A stretch of DNA of 53,424 nucleotides from Candidatus Heimdallarchaeota archaeon (GCA_021399405.1 JAAFKL010000367.1:1-53424), one strand, 5' to 3'. Positions 1-8,140 are shown, numbered from the stretch's first letter. The notes: generated from the letters alone by a model not told the origin. Translations and numbers: made by a program.

Positions 1-403
1 GTCATTTCTCACTAAGTGATTGCAGGTTATTCAAACAAACACTATGGACTTGGAACATGTGAATGTAAAAGTAGCTCAAAAGAGTTTTATTTTCCAAAAT
101 TCAATTGAGTAGTGGTGACATCATCTCACCGGATCGTCTGAAGTTATTAATTTCAGCGTTTAAAAATTTGTACGTACAATTTAGGTGATAGGTATTTTCA
201 ATTAATTGAAAATTTATTATTGTAAATTAGTAATTAGATCAAAATATTTTATACGAATTTTTTTCCCAAACCACGTTATAAGTCTACCATCTAAATTATT
301 TACTAAAATTGATGAAGTATATGAATTAGAAGAGTTGGTCAGCACGAAGATTTTTTTAAGCTAGATATTTGTTTGAATATTAGCCAGCTTTTGGAGATAT
401 TCG
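1..403. other. Intergenic region, possible short gene remnant
   Basis: No convincing gene. A 30-codon plus-strand frame (16-108) starts with GTG directly after a stop and contains a CxC motif (GTCECKSS), which may be the tail of a lost gene. The rest is very AT-rich. A Shine-Dalgarno-like GGAGAT lies about 8 bases before the ATG at 404, so the next gene probably has a leader. Confidence 0.3.
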
Positions 404-1150
404 ATGTCTACTCGAAAAGATAAATCATTAATACAGGGACTGATTCTAACGTATGTTGGTGATGCAGGTCCAGAAATCGTTTCGAACTTATCAGATATTG
501 CAGATGAAAATGCATTAATCACATCCCTCCACTTAGTTTCTTTAGCCGGGCTTGAGGAGGATGTAGATATCGATTCAAGTAAAATGATTGGACCTCTACC
601 AGTAAAAGGAACCCCGCACTTAAAATCTCTTTATTATTCAGATAATTTGATTGCTACTGGTGCAATGGATGAAAGATTAAAGATGCATGGTGCGAAGGTG
701 GGGGTTGTTTTACTGTTTGATACAGATCAGTTACCTGAAATTAGACGGGCAGCAGGTTTGATCGAACCTTATTTGAAACTTTATCTAAACAAAATTAACG
801 AAACTTCTGAACTAACTCAGGATTTTGCAATAAAGTTAAGGGACCATATTATAGATTTAGTTTCTAGACCAAGACTTCGAATTTTTTGGATTGAAAATCT
901 AAAATTATTTGAATATAAAGATCCAGGATTCGTAAAATCTTCAGAAGATGTTATACTGATTGATGAAGAGGATAGGAATATTTACATTTTGGCTCAGAAG
1001 GAAACTAGTCCTTTTACCAAAAATAAAATTAGAAACAAAATTAATGAGCTAAATTTTGAATTGTACAAGGGTGGGTATACTATTGTTACTCTTGAATCAT
1101 TCGGTGAAATTGAACCACTTTTACGAAAACACAACGTCAAAGTTACTTGA
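404..1150 (+). CDS. Cytosolic protein, possible longin/roadblock-like N-terminal domain
   Basis: This encodes 248 residues with no signal peptide or membrane helix, so it should be cytosolic. The first 130 residues alternate beta and alpha elements (LIQGLILTYVGDAGPEIV, then LVSLAGLEEDVD, then a VGVVLLFDTDQ strand and a long helix). That order resembles longin or roadblock-like sensor domains, which are common in Asgard archaea. This is a fold impression, not a motif match. The rest is a charged alpha/beta region ending LLRKHNVKVT. The ATG is preceded by GGAGAT at good spacing. The next gene starts 52 bases downstream on the same strand, probably from its own promoter. The function is unknown. 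Confidence 0.6.
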   Translation: MSTRKDKSLIQGLILTYVGDAGPEIVSNLSDIADENALITSLHLVSLAGLEEDVDIDSSKMIGPLPVKGTPHLKSLYYSDNLIATGAMDERLKMHGAKVGVVLLFDTDQLPEIRRAAGLIEPYLKLYLNKINETSELTQDFAIKLRDHIIDLVSRPRLRIFWIENLKLFEYKDPGFVKSSEDVILIDEEDRNIYILAQKETSPFTKNKIRNKINELNFELYKGGYTIVTLESFGEIEPLLRKHNVKVT

Positions 1151-1202
1151 GACTATTTCTAAGAATAAGCTTTTTTAATTTACAAAGTTCATCATCTAGT
1201 GA

Positions 1203-2045
1203 TTGAAAATTCTTTTTAGACGGACACTCATTGTAATTTTATGTCTTTCAATGTTATTTCAAGGAACCCATGTCAGTAAAGCGGATACTCAGACAGTTTG
1301 GGGGCCTGCCAATAATTATAGAATTGCCTATATCCACTCAATTCATATAAATATAAATGATTCAATTATTATCAACAAAAACAATTTACCAGTAACTGAG
1401 TTTAAAATCAATAAAATTTACAATACAGGATATAATTATACTTACAATGGATATGGAGATCAAACATTTCAAGCTACAGTAAATATTGAAAGCCAAGAAG
1501 TTGCAGGTCAATCCTATGAGTATCCTTATGGTGGTTTTCCCGTTATGCTACCACTTACATACCAAGGAAGAAATAAATGGATAAACAATTTTAGTGCTTC
1601 CTATCCTGAATTGTTAATAGTAAGGGATCAAAATCGGATCCCAGTATATTTTCGAGACAATCCTTCAATTGTCGATGATTTTCTCATATTTAATTTCAAA
1701 TCATCATTAAATTTGAATGTTGAAAGTCTTCTTTTAGATCAACCTACGAACTTACCAATGATTAGAACTGATTTACTAAACGGAACTTTTCACGTGGGAA
1801 AATATGAGGTTTATATCAGCTACTCTTTGAAAACTGGTGTTTTATTCAAATATGATTATTTAATAAATGCTGAACATTATTTTGATGCAAATGGAACTGA
1901 CCTGGGTGAAGTAATGATTAATCAAGCAATCGAATTTGTGGTATTAATACCCCCAACTAATCTAACAACTAATATTTTACAATTGAGTACTTCAATAATT
2001 GTATCGGTAATTCTAGTATTACTTATACTCAGAAAACGTGATTAA
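1203..2045 (+). CDS. Exported protein with C-terminal membrane anchor
   Basis: The 280-residue product has an N-terminal signal peptide (KILFRRTLIVILCLSMLF followed by a polar cleavage region). About 220 extracellular residues follow, rich in Asn, Tyr and beta-strand patterns. A C-terminal membrane helix of about 20 residues ends in RKRD. The predicted start is TTG, with stop codons immediately upstream in frame and a T/A-rich box about 30 bases before it, which fits a leaderless transcript. No known domain is recognised. It is probably a surface protein held in the membrane with its bulk outside. Confidence 0.65.
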   Translation: MKILFRRTLIVILCLSMLFQGTHVSKADTQTVWGPANNYRIAYIHSIHININDSIIINKNNLPVTEFKINKIYNTGYNYTYNGYGDQTFQATVNIESQEVAGQSYEYPYGGFPVMLPLTYQGRNKWINNFSASYPELLIVRDQNRIPVYFRDNPSIVDDFLIFNFKSSLNLNVESLLLDQPTNLPMIRTDLLNGTFHVGKYEVYISYSLKTGVLFKYDYLINAEHYFDANGTDLGEVMINQAIEFVVLIPPTNLTTNILQLSTSIIVSVILVLLILRKRD

Positions 2046-2050
2046 ATATA

Positions 2051-2134
2051 TTAAACTGTATTTAGGCGTAATAATAAGTTTATAGCTTCTCCGTGCCTGC
2101 AAAGATTATTTAGTTTCCAACTCCATAGCACATG
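2051..2134 (-). pseudogene. HxlR-family regulator, C-terminal remnant
   Basis: Read on the minus strand, this stretch ends in NLCRHGEAINLLLRLNTV followed by TAA. That peptide is identical to the C-terminus of the intact HxlR-type regulator at 41629-42036. Just upstream, a WSWKL segment resembles the REWSLEF segment of the intact protein, but the Cys-rich piece between the two is deleted, and nothing upstream of it is recognisable. The DNA similarity extends through the stop codon. This is a decayed copy of that gene, lying between two unrelated plus-strand genes. Confidence 0.8.
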
Positions 2135-2161
2135 ACTATTAACTACAGATTTTTGTTTTTG

Positions 2162-2169
2162 TTTATATA
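2162..2169 (+). promoter_or_regulatory. TATA box for the subtilase gene
   Basis: TTTATATA is centred about 28 bases upstream of the ATG at 2194, the archaeal TATA-to-start distance expected for a leaderless or nearly leaderless mRNA. Confidence 0.5.
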
Positions 2170-2193
2170 GTAATTAACGAGATAGTAGTATAG

Positions 2194-3408
2194 ATGGATA
2201 AAGTAAATTCCGATGTATTCACGGTGATTATCCTAACAGTAATTATCTTATCAAATCCGATAAGTGAAAAGAATGGATTATTCTTTGATCAGTCAAACGA
2301 TTCTAATTTTGATAATGTAATAATAAAGGAACATTTCAATCGGGGTGATTTACCTAAAGAAAGAGAAAGAAAAAATTCATTACCTATGAGAGCGCAAATG
2401 TTGACCAAGATAACCTCATTGAATATCGAAACTTCAAATTTTTCATGGGAAAATGTTAGTCAAGCATTAGGGATGTCGAACCTACATACTCTGGGTTATT
2501 TTGGTCAGGATATAAAGATTGGAATAATCGATAATGGGATTGATTTTTTGAATCCATTATTTGAGAATGTTAGTTATATTAAAAAATCGTTTGCAAAGGA
2601 TAATGCAGCATCAACCAAAACGCATGGAACAGCGGTTGCAGGTATTATTAGTGGGATTGATGAAACTTTTCCATCATCACCAAATGTTACCATTTATTCA
2701 GCAGAAATGGGAAGTACAATTTCAGATAATCAAATAATTGGAAATATAACTGCTGCCTTTGAATGGTTGATTTCTGAAGACGTAGATATAATAAATACAT
2801 CATGGGGGGGACCATCAGTTTATTGGGATAAAGTCTTTGAGGAGTTAAATGAAAACAATATTACTGTGATTGGTTCAGCAGGTAACGAGGGACAAAACGG
2901 TATCCCATCAGGTCCGGGAGGAAACACAAATGGAATATCAATTGGGTCAATTGACTATGAAAATAATATATCGACTTTTTCTACAATTGGGAACGCTTTG
3001 AATTTCGATGCAAAACCTGACTTGGTTACATTTGGAGAGAATTTGATAACCGCCAACGTTGGACTCGGAACTACGGTAGTTAGTGGCACATCTTTTTCGA
3101 CGGCTGTTGCAAGTAGTGCCATATCTGTATTATTATCCGCTTTAAAGGAAAACAATCTGAGTTATAATCCAGGATTAATAAAATCCGCTCTGATAAATAC
3201 AGCACTAGATCTTGGATTCACAAGTGAAAAACAAGGTGCAGGTCTCATTAATGTTAGTAAAGCATTTGAATTAATCCGTGATGAAGAAAAAATAAACAAT
3301 GTCACTTCATCATTATCCATACGATCAGGAATGGATGCCGTGGAAATGGAAAAATTACCATCTGGTTTATTTTTGCAATTACCTATCGATCGATCGAGAT
3401 CAAAATAA
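2194..3408 (+). CDS. Secreted subtilisin-like serine protease (S8 family), 3' end probably replaced
   Basis: A 404-residue subtilase. The catalytic triad is visible: Asp113 in IIDNGID, His144 in THGTAVAG and Ser300 in SGTSFSTA. Asn231 in SAGNEG supplies the oxyanion hole. Residues 1-21 form a signal sequence (FTVIILTVIILSNP) and about 22-85 are a probable propeptide. The catalytic domain closes normally at QGAGLINVSKAF near residue 350. The last residues (DRSRSK) are read from DNA belonging to the convergent ATPase remnant, so a longer C-terminus, often an anchor or beta domain, may have been lost. The catalytic domain looks complete, so an active exported protease is plausible. Confidence 0.9.
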   Translation: MDKVNSDVFTVIILTVIILSNPISEKNGLFFDQSNDSNFDNVIIKEHFNRGDLPKERERKNSLPMRAQMLTKITSLNIETSNFSWENVSQALGMSNLHTLGYFGQDIKIGIIDNGIDFLNPLFENVSYIKKSFAKDNAASTKTHGTAVAGIISGIDETFPSSPNVTIYSAEMGSTISDNQIIGNITAAFEWLISEDVDIINTSWGGPSVYWDKVFEELNENNITVIGSAGNEGQNGIPSGPGGNTNGISIGSIDYENNISTFSTIGNALNFDAKPDLVTFGENLITANVGLGTTVVSGTSFSTAVASSAISVLLSALKENNLSYNPGLIKSALINTALDLGFTSEKQGAGLINVSKAFELIRDEEKINNVTSSLSIRSGMDAVEMEKLPSGLFLQLPIDRSRSK

Positions 3409-3635
3409 AATCTAATATCCAAATTAGGATGAGCGTTGTTTATCCCTGATAATTCCTTGAAATACGCATTATTACTGTAATCCTCAAATTGAAGCAATAA
3501 ACGAAGAGCTCGTAAAATATTAGACTTCCCGACTCCATTGGGTCCAATGATAGTAGTATGATCGCTAAATTTTATCTCGATCGGATCTGGGCCATAAGAC
3601 AGAAAGTTAGATATTATTAATTTTTGTAGTTTCAT
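3384..3635 (-). pseudogene. SMC/OLD-type P-loop ATPase, N-terminal fragment
   Basis: The first 80 or so residues (from the ATG at 3635) form the N-terminus of an AAA/SMC/OLD-like ATPase: KLIISNFLSYG, then Walker A GPNGVGKSN at residues 31-39, then a LRALRLLLQF helix. After LDIRFYFDLD the homology stops at a GATCGATCGAGATC run near 3384-3400. The open frame continues to 3162, but that part is only antisense to the subtilase gene. Walker B and all later domains are missing. It lies 12 bases downstream of the next minus-strand frame, so it was once part of a two-gene operon. Such pairs often belong to defence or DNA-repair systems, but that cannot be shown here. Confidence 0.75.
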
Positions 3636-3647
3636 ATATAATTACTA

Positions 3648-4121
3648 CTATGATTTCATAATTAAGATTTTCTTGATAATACGCTGGAATGATCTTATTA
3701 ATTTAGAAATGGTTTGATTATTTTCGAAATTATTTTTCGATCGATTTACCCAAAGGGTATTGATATTCCGCGAATTGAGGGTGCTAAACCATTGCTTATC
3801 TAAGTAATAGCTTAACTTATTGAAAAGATCAATAAATGGAGCACGGAAATAGAAATCATACTCATTACTCAATATTGGTGATTCTTTAAATTGGATTTTT
3901 ATGACATCGCATAAATTTTCCATAATCCCAAAAAATGCAGAAGTATAATATGAGTAAAGAGCAATAATTGATCCATAATTATCTCTCCGTTTGTTTTCAG
4001 GCCATATTAGTATACTATCCTCTTCCTCGTTTGAAAGCTCAATCCCAAATCCATCTTCAAACTTTCTAATCCCTGAAACAGTTAAACCATCATGAACAAT
4101 TGAATCTCTGTTATCAAGGAT
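3648..4121 (-). pseudogene. Unrecognised protein, probably 5'-truncated
   Basis: An open minus-strand frame of about 157 codons ends 12 bases before the ATPase fragment. An ATG occurs only at 3923 (91 residues), but the upstream 66 codons look genuine (for example DNYGSIIALYSYYTSAFFG). Directly upstream an in-frame TGA at 4122-4124 separates it from a five-codon ATG stub at 4139. The product ends in a Lys/Ile-rich helix. The family is not recognised. Either the gene has lost its 5' end or it uses an unusual start. It is probably the former operon partner of the broken ATPase. Confidence 0.45.
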
Positions 4122-4233
4122 TCAGGTGAGATGAAGCATCGGTTATATAAATGGGTGGAAAAAGTAGGGCCGCAATGAAATTCTATAGTAAAGGCTTACA
4201 TTTAAAAATAAAACTCGGAGGGTAATGACGTTT

Positions 4234-4401
4234 TCATTTATGATATGGAATTCTCATATATTTTCTAGAGAAATCTTTTTCTTCAGGATCAAAAGCCTCA
4301 TTCGATTTATATTCAATTTTTCTCATCATTGAATCAAAAACTTTGAATTCATCCAGTGACATATTAAAATGGATAATATCTTTTTTCTGTACAATTTTCA
4401 T
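4234..4401 (-). CDS. Small hypothetical protein, 55 residues
   Basis: An ATG-to-TGA frame of 55 codons starts MKIVQKKDIIHFNMSLDEF and ends RKYMRIPYHK. It is rich in Lys, Glu and Asp, with no membrane helix and no Cys. The pattern HFNMSLDEFKVFDSMMRKIE could be a ribbon-helix-helix-like DNA-binding segment (a strand followed by two helices), as in small antitoxins or repressors, but this is only a suggestion. It lies alone between the truncated gene at 3648-4121 and the gene at 4478. Confidence 0.5.
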   Translation of the reverse strand: MKIVQKKDIIHFNMSLDEFKVFDSMMRKIEYKSNEAFDPEEKDFSRKYMRIPYHK

Positions 4402-4477
4402 CATATAATTATGACTATCTGTAATTTATTAGTTAACATGTCTAGAGGGTTAACCGAATGTGCTTACCATTCCTATA

Positions 4478-4927
4478 CTAAAATAATGTACCTGTGAAAG
4501 CTACGAAGCGAAGTGCAATACTTCGTATATGTATGAGTTTATCCATGAAATAATTTTGAGTTAGCCCCCCTGAATAAATTTCGGCTGTGAATCGCACCTC
4601 ATTAAATATACCATTTTCATCTTTTGTTGATGAATGTGAAGCTAAACCTTGAGATGACATTTCATATTTCATTTTCGCAAGAATATTTTGTTTTTCTCCC
4701 TCTGGTAAGGCATTAATTTGATTTCGATGCTCGTCTGCAATTTTTACACCGAATTGAAGTACAAGATGATCATCTTGGTCACCTGGAAATATCAATGTTA
4801 AGGGCAGGGATGTCCCCTGTCTATAAAGATAAACATCATGTTCTTCATTAGGAATCTCTTCCAAAGAACTATTTGGCCGTAAATTGATCCAAGTAATTAT
4901 TTTATTTTTCAATGCTTCTGAGGTCAT
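4478..4927 (-). CDS. Conserved hypothetical protein, DUF2299/YbjN-like
   Basis: A 149-residue soluble protein. It has an N-terminal helix (ALKNKIITWINLRP), then paired strands (VYLYRQGTSLPLTLIFPGDQDDHLVLQFGVKI), a central helix (NQINALPEGEKQNILAKMKYEM) and a final strand-helix pair. This alpha-beta-alpha order matches the archaeal DUF2299 proteins, whose fold resembles YbjN and type III secretion chaperones. The assignment rests on pattern recognition only. It starts with ATG. A TATA-like TTTATATTA lies about 33 bases upstream, and an inverted-repeat operator lies at 5011-5030, 84 bases upstream. Confidence 0.6.
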   Translation of the reverse strand: MTSEALKNKIITWINLRPNSSLEEIPNEEHDVYLYRQGTSLPLTLIFPGDQDDHLVLQFGVKIADEHRNQINALPEGEKQNILAKMKYEMSSQGLASHSSTKDENGIFNEVRFTAEIYSGGLTQNYFMDKLIHIRSIALRFVAFTGTLF

Positions 4928-5010
4928 TTCAATTGAAATATGAAGTACATTTAATATAAAGACTATCTTTTTCTGCTCAAAGATTTCATTCGAATTTTCA
5001 ATTATTTTTT

Positions 5011-5030
5011 GTGTTCGAGCTCTAGAACAC
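5011..5030. promoter_or_regulatory. Inverted-repeat operator, site 1
   Basis: GTGTTC-GAGCTCTA-GAACAC: 6-base arms, or TGTTC-N8-GAACA in the shared scheme. It is upstream of the minus-strand gene starting at 4927. Confidence 0.65.
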
Positions 5031-5106
5031 CAGTGACAATTTCGATTACGGGATAACAGTGAAACAAAAATATTTATTTATAGACCTAATTATACGACAA
5101 AAAAAA

Positions 5107-6036
5107 TTAAGCAATAATTTGAATTGGTTTATTAATTAGAGGAAATTTTATTGAATTTAATTCTGCCTTAAGAAATTGGTTCTCAATAATTCCATGTTCT
5201 ATTTTATTGCGATCACGAGCAAATTGTAAAAATAAATTTTCAACCTTTTCTTTAAGATTTGAAATGGCTTCTCGATGGACTTTAAATTCGATTGCACTAT
5301 CACGATCAACCTCAGTGAAAATTCTTATCTCGTCAGTTTCTATATTTTTTGCTAAGAACGGATCACCAATTGCGGCCAGTATCGAAAAACGATTCCTAAT
5401 TTTATGTTCTAGTGTCTCTAAACTAAAAATTCTATCACGTGCTTGGATTAAATCAATTTCCATCTGTAGCATTATGTTTTTCATATGCAGCAAGGTATTA
5501 CCTGCTCGAGCTAAGCCTACTTTATTTCCTTCCAGGATAACAGTTGATCTATCTGATATTAAGGATAAATTATCGATTAATTTTCTCATCTTAGCAGGTT
5601 TCATATCTTTATGAAATCGTTGATTTTTTTTACTAAATTCTTTTTGCAAAACGTCGATTTGAATGTTTCTTCCACCAATTGCAGTATGTGTATTCACAAT
5701 TGCCATTTCAAGAGAATCGAGTTCTAATTTCATACTATCTGTTTCTGTCACAATGTATTCTAAATCATGAACCAACAGAGCATATTTATCTTGTAGATCC
5801 AGGTATGAATCTTTTAATTTTTCTCTGCGATTCTCAATACTTATGTTTCCTAGTATTTTGTAATAGAGTTTTTTAATAGGCTTTAATAACTTTAAATTAG
5901 TTATTTCAATATTTTTTGACAGCGAATAATGCTTGTATAGTACATTTAGTTTTTGGTTAGACAAATTATATGTCTCAAACAAATCTGGAGGTGATTGTTT
6001 CAATTTTTCAATTAAAACTTCGAATTCTTCACTCAT
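5107..6036 (-). CDS. Coiled-coil protein of unknown function
   Basis: About 309 residues, nearly all helical. Long heptad-like stretches rich in Glu, Lys, Leu and Asp run through about residues 70-150 (around LKDSYLDLQDKYALLVHDLE) and 190-300. There is no signal peptide or membrane helix. The chosen ATG at 6036 overlaps the stop of the upstream membrane gene in an ATGA arrangement, which implies translational coupling. A GTG four codons upstream (6048) is possible but less likely. A cytosolic coiled-coil protein paired with a small membrane protein could form a membrane-associated scaffold. No family is recognised. Confidence 0.6.
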   Translation of the reverse strand: MSEEFEVLIEKLKQSPPDLFETYNLSNQKLNVLYKHYSLSKNIEITNLKLLKPIKKLYYKILGNISIENRREKLKDSYLDLQDKYALLVHDLEYIVTETDSMKLELDSLEMAIVNTHTAIGGRNIQIDVLQKEFSKKNQRFHKDMKPAKMRKLIDNLSLISDRSTVILEGNKVGLARAGNTLLHMKNIMLQMEIDLIQARDRIFSLETLEHKIRNRFSILAAIGDPFLAKNIETDEIRIFTEVDRDSAIEFKVHREAISNLKEKVENLFLQFARDRNKIEHGIIENQFLKAELNSIKFPLINKPIQIIA

Positions 6037-6326
6037 AAACTCTGCCACATTCTCCGTAATAATTTTATCTTCATTGCTATAATAACGACACTGTCAATAA
6101 ACCATAGTATGCCAAAAAATATAGTAAAGAGGGGGATGGGAAAACTAAAATCATGAATTAATTTGCTGATAAAGAAATTCAAAATATAATCAAAAAATGC
6201 TGCAATAATTAGGAACACGACACCAATCCCCATCAAACCAATAAAAGTAATTGTCTCGTTTAATGATGTTTTCAGAATGTTATATGTGGCCAACGTCTGA
6301 CGATTTGGCCTTTTTCTTTTTGACAT
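6033..6326 (-). CDS. Small membrane protein with two predicted helices
   Basis: About 97 residues from the ATG at 6326 (SKRKRPNRQ). The basic N-terminus should face the cytosol. Two long hydrophobic segments follow: FIGLMGIGVVFLIIAAFFDYI and IPLFTIFFGILWFIDSVVIIA. A short basic C-terminus ends the protein. A TTG eight codons upstream (6350) would also be in frame, but the ATG is preferred. The stop overlaps the start of the coiled-coil gene (ATGA), so the two form an operon. Its upstream region carries a 45-base element shared with 8141-8185 and an operator at 6414. Confidence 0.65.
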   Translation of the reverse strand: MSKRKRPNRQTLATYNILKTSLNETITFIGLMGIGVVFLIIAAFFDYILNFFISKLIHDFSFPIPLFTIFFGILWFIDSVVIIAMKIKLLRRMWQSL

Positions 6327-6360
6327 ATTTATTGTAATTAGCAGTTTCAACTAGCTCTTA

Positions 6361-6405
6361 AATTGTTGTGGTCAAATTTTCTAGTTTCGCGTTCTAATTC
6401 ATCAT
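6361..6405. repeat. 45-base upstream element, copy 1
   Basis: Matches 8141-8185 at 37 of 45 positions without gaps. The core GTTTCGCGTTCT is identical. Both copies sit 32-35 bases upstream of a minus-strand start codon and about 10 bases before a TGTTC/GAACA operator, so each is likely part of a promoter. Confidence 0.65.
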
Positions 6406-6413
6406 CTAGCAAT

Positions 6414-6434
6414 GTGTTCGATATAATAGAACAC
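6414..6434. promoter_or_regulatory. Inverted-repeat operator, site 2
   Basis: GTGTTC and GAACAC arms around GATATAATA, that is TGTTC-N9-GAACA. It lies between the divergent genes at 6326 (minus) and 6587 (plus). Confidence 0.6.
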
Positions 6435-6555
6435 TAGAAAATTTATTAATTAAGATGCATAGAGTAGACCGAAAATAACAAATCATGGGGAACAACATCT
6501 AGTTAAGAATATTTATTATAATATTAGCGGTGAGAAAAACTAAGATCTAAAAGGA

Positions 6556-6566
6556 TTTATATATAA
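6556..6566 (+). promoter_or_regulatory. TATA box for the gene at 6587
   Basis: TTTATATATAA is centred 26 bases before the ATG and preceded by a purine-rich AAAAGGA that could act as a BRE. The spacing implies a leaderless transcript starting at or next to the ATG. Confidence 0.65.
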
Positions 6567-6586
6567 TTCACCGACTGCTAATAATT

Positions 6587-7054
6587 ATGGAAGCAATAAT
6601 TATTGTAGGATTATTTTCTATTCTTGGTACCTTTGGTGGTATATTAATTACTTATTTTTTGACTGTTAAACCAAATCAAGTTAAACAAAACAAGGAGAAG
6701 AAAGAGAAATTATTTGATTTACTTGCTGTTAGTGTTGAAATTATACTAAACTTGGATGAAAATATAGTTAAGAAGAAACAAGAACTTAATGCTCACTTAT
6801 TAGAATATAAAGCAATTAAACTTGGTAATTATTTAGAATTGTATTTTGGCAATAAAAACAAAGAACTTTTCAAATATGTCCATGAATTAGCGACTACAAA
6901 TAGGAAATTAGCTGAATATGTAAATATGTACGCCATTGATAATATGGATTATAATTCATTAAAAACAAAATATAAAGCACTAAAAATGGTTGCACAGCGA
7001 TTATATGTCGATATTTCTAGTTTCATAATTGATAATGATATAAAAAACTATTAA
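6587..7054 (+). CDS. Membrane-anchored hypothetical protein
   Basis: 155 residues. An N-terminal membrane helix (residues 2-25, AIIIVGLFSILGTFGGILITYF) is followed by a Lys-rich stop-transfer region (KQNKEKKEKL). About 120 mostly helical residues rich in Leu, Lys, Asn and Tyr come next. By the positive-inside rule the helical part should be cytosolic. No family is recognised. A good TATA box at leaderless spacing lies upstream. Confidence 0.6.
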   Translation: MEAIIIVGLFSILGTFGGILITYFLTVKPNQVKQNKEKKEKLFDLLAVSVEIILNLDENIVKKKQELNAHLLEYKAIKLGNYLELYFGNKNKELFKYVHELATTNRKLAEYVNMYAIDNMDYNSLKTKYKALKMVAQRLYVDISSFIIDNDIKNY

Positions 7055-7243
7055 ATCTGAATACTTTCGATGACCTATAAATACCAATAAAGATCAATTA
7101 GACTTTGGAAACCGAAGAGTCAATGTACATTATTTATTTCTGTTCGGTTGCTCGAACAGAACTTTGAAACTAACAAAAATAAGGTATTGTGTTTATAATA
7201 TTCAATAAATTAAAATATGGTAAATTTTTATCTTGTAATTAGT
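7055..7243. promoter_or_regulatory. Intergenic region with operator site 3
   Basis: The region holds a strong palindrome at 7139-7160: arms TCTGTTCG and CGAACAGA around GTTGCT, or TGTTC-N8-GAACA. It lies about 85 bases upstream of the broken zinc-ribbon gene. Nothing else coding is visible. Confidence 0.6.
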
Positions 7244-7402
7244 ATGGAGAATACAAGACGAAAATATACATGCCCTAGTTGCAAACAAGAACAAGATGGA
7301 ACAAATTAAACGAAAATGGAGGGAAAATTAATTGAAGGTGTAAAGTGCAATTATTGTGGATTCTTTATAGTACCAGAAGGAGCTAAAAGTTATTCTATAT
7401 AA
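7244..7402 (+). pseudogene. Small zinc-ribbon protein interrupted by an in-frame TAA
   Basis: The frame runs ATG (7244) through a CPSC pair at codons 10-13, hits TAA at 7307-7309, and continues in the same frame with an ATG (7316), a CNYC pair at codons 35-38, and a final TAA. The two CxxC pairs, 21 residues apart, are those of a zinc ribbon, so both halves belong to one protein. Either the gene is broken by a single nonsense change, or the contig has an error here. A restart at 7316 would give only half the metal site. Confidence 0.6.
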
Positions 7403-7602
7403 CGATAAACCCAATTATATGACAAAATAATACTACCCAAGTTGGCTAGTAATGTGTAATTTTTACACTAAGTAATTAGTTAATTAATTTAATATTCAAT
7501 CTAAGACCTAATTATACGAATAAATCTCTAGTCGAGATCAGGTGCCCAATCAATCGATCTCAAATTATTGTAATCCTGAATCCATAACTAGCCGCTCAAA
7601 AA
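7403..7602. other. Intergenic region with a degenerate coding repeat
   Basis: Around 7518-7562 the plus strand reads KSLVEIRCPINRSQ. This resembles the VKKLVE peptide repeat found at 7755-7810 (minus strand) and 9391-9448 (plus strand), and it shares the GTCGAGAT and ATCGATCTCA words with the latter. It appears to be a third, most decayed copy. Confidence 0.4.
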
Positions 7603-7818
7603 TTAATTATCTATCAATCTACGTCTCTTAAGAATATAGATAGATATTCCAATTATGAATACAGCACCTAAGATAGTGAACATGAGATATAAATCCGGCT
7701 TAGTTCGAGGTGGATCTGAGTTCTCGACCTTGTCTGTATCGATTGGACCATATATCAAGTCGATCGATCTGTGATGACCACGTAATTCAACCAACTTTTT
7801 GACCCTCAATAGACCCAC
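7603..7818 (-). pseudogene. C-terminal fragment of a membrane-anchored protein
   Basis: The readable product ends in a hydrophobic helix (LYLMFTILGAVFIIGISIYIL) and a KRRRLIDN tail, like the anchors of other surface proteins in this window. There is no signal peptide. The frame is open only a few codons above the GTG at 7818, to a TGA. The N-terminal part (GLLRVKKLVELRGHHRSID) matches a repeated peptide also found at 9391-9448, and a CGATCGAT octamer lies at 7761-7768. I read this as a surface-protein tail joined to unrelated repeated DNA. Expression is doubtful. Confidence 0.5.
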
Positions 7819-7866
7819 TTTTTCTCTGGTGAATAAAATATTATTTCAGTGAATTAACTAAGAGAA

Positions 7867-8109
7867 TTAATGTCTTACTTCTAATGTTTTATGTTCTTTT
7901 AAATATGGAATGTAATCCAGTTCTTTGAGTGCCTCTTTCACCTCTTTAACTATCGCTTGCCAATTGAACTATGATTGTTGACCATCAATGTATGCTGCAA
8001 GGACGGATTGTTGATTCTCATCTAACCCATCAATATAATTTTTTAGATTCTCTTTTAACTCAATCGTTGTTTCATCTTTTCTTGATTCTATATCTTCTTC
8101 TTCCGTCAT
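7867..8109 (-). pseudogene. Small acidic protein interrupted by an in-frame TAG
   Basis: An 81-codon frame starts with ATG at 8109 (MTEEEDIESRKDETT) and is open except for a single TAG at 7969-7971, codon 47. Downstream the same frame stays protein-like (FNWQAIVKEVKEALKELDYIP) to a TAA. The whole is helical and charged, without a membrane segment. The upstream 45-base element and the operator at 8195 are intact. The gene is therefore either recently inactivated, or the first 46 residues alone are made. TAG is also the pyrrolysine codon, but nothing supports that here. Confidence 0.5.
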
Positions 8110-8140
8110 TATATCGGTTAATCAAAATTTGTAATTTATA

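Noticed and set aside
3162..3383. C-terminal half of the minus-strand ATPase frame
   Set aside because: It is antisense to the well-supported subtilase catalytic domain and has no ATPase motifs, so it is a chance open frame.
7969..7971. TAG read as pyrrolysine
   Set aside because: A neighbouring gene is broken by TAA in the same way, and no pyl genes or methylamine methyltransferases are present in the window. Pseudogene decay is simpler.
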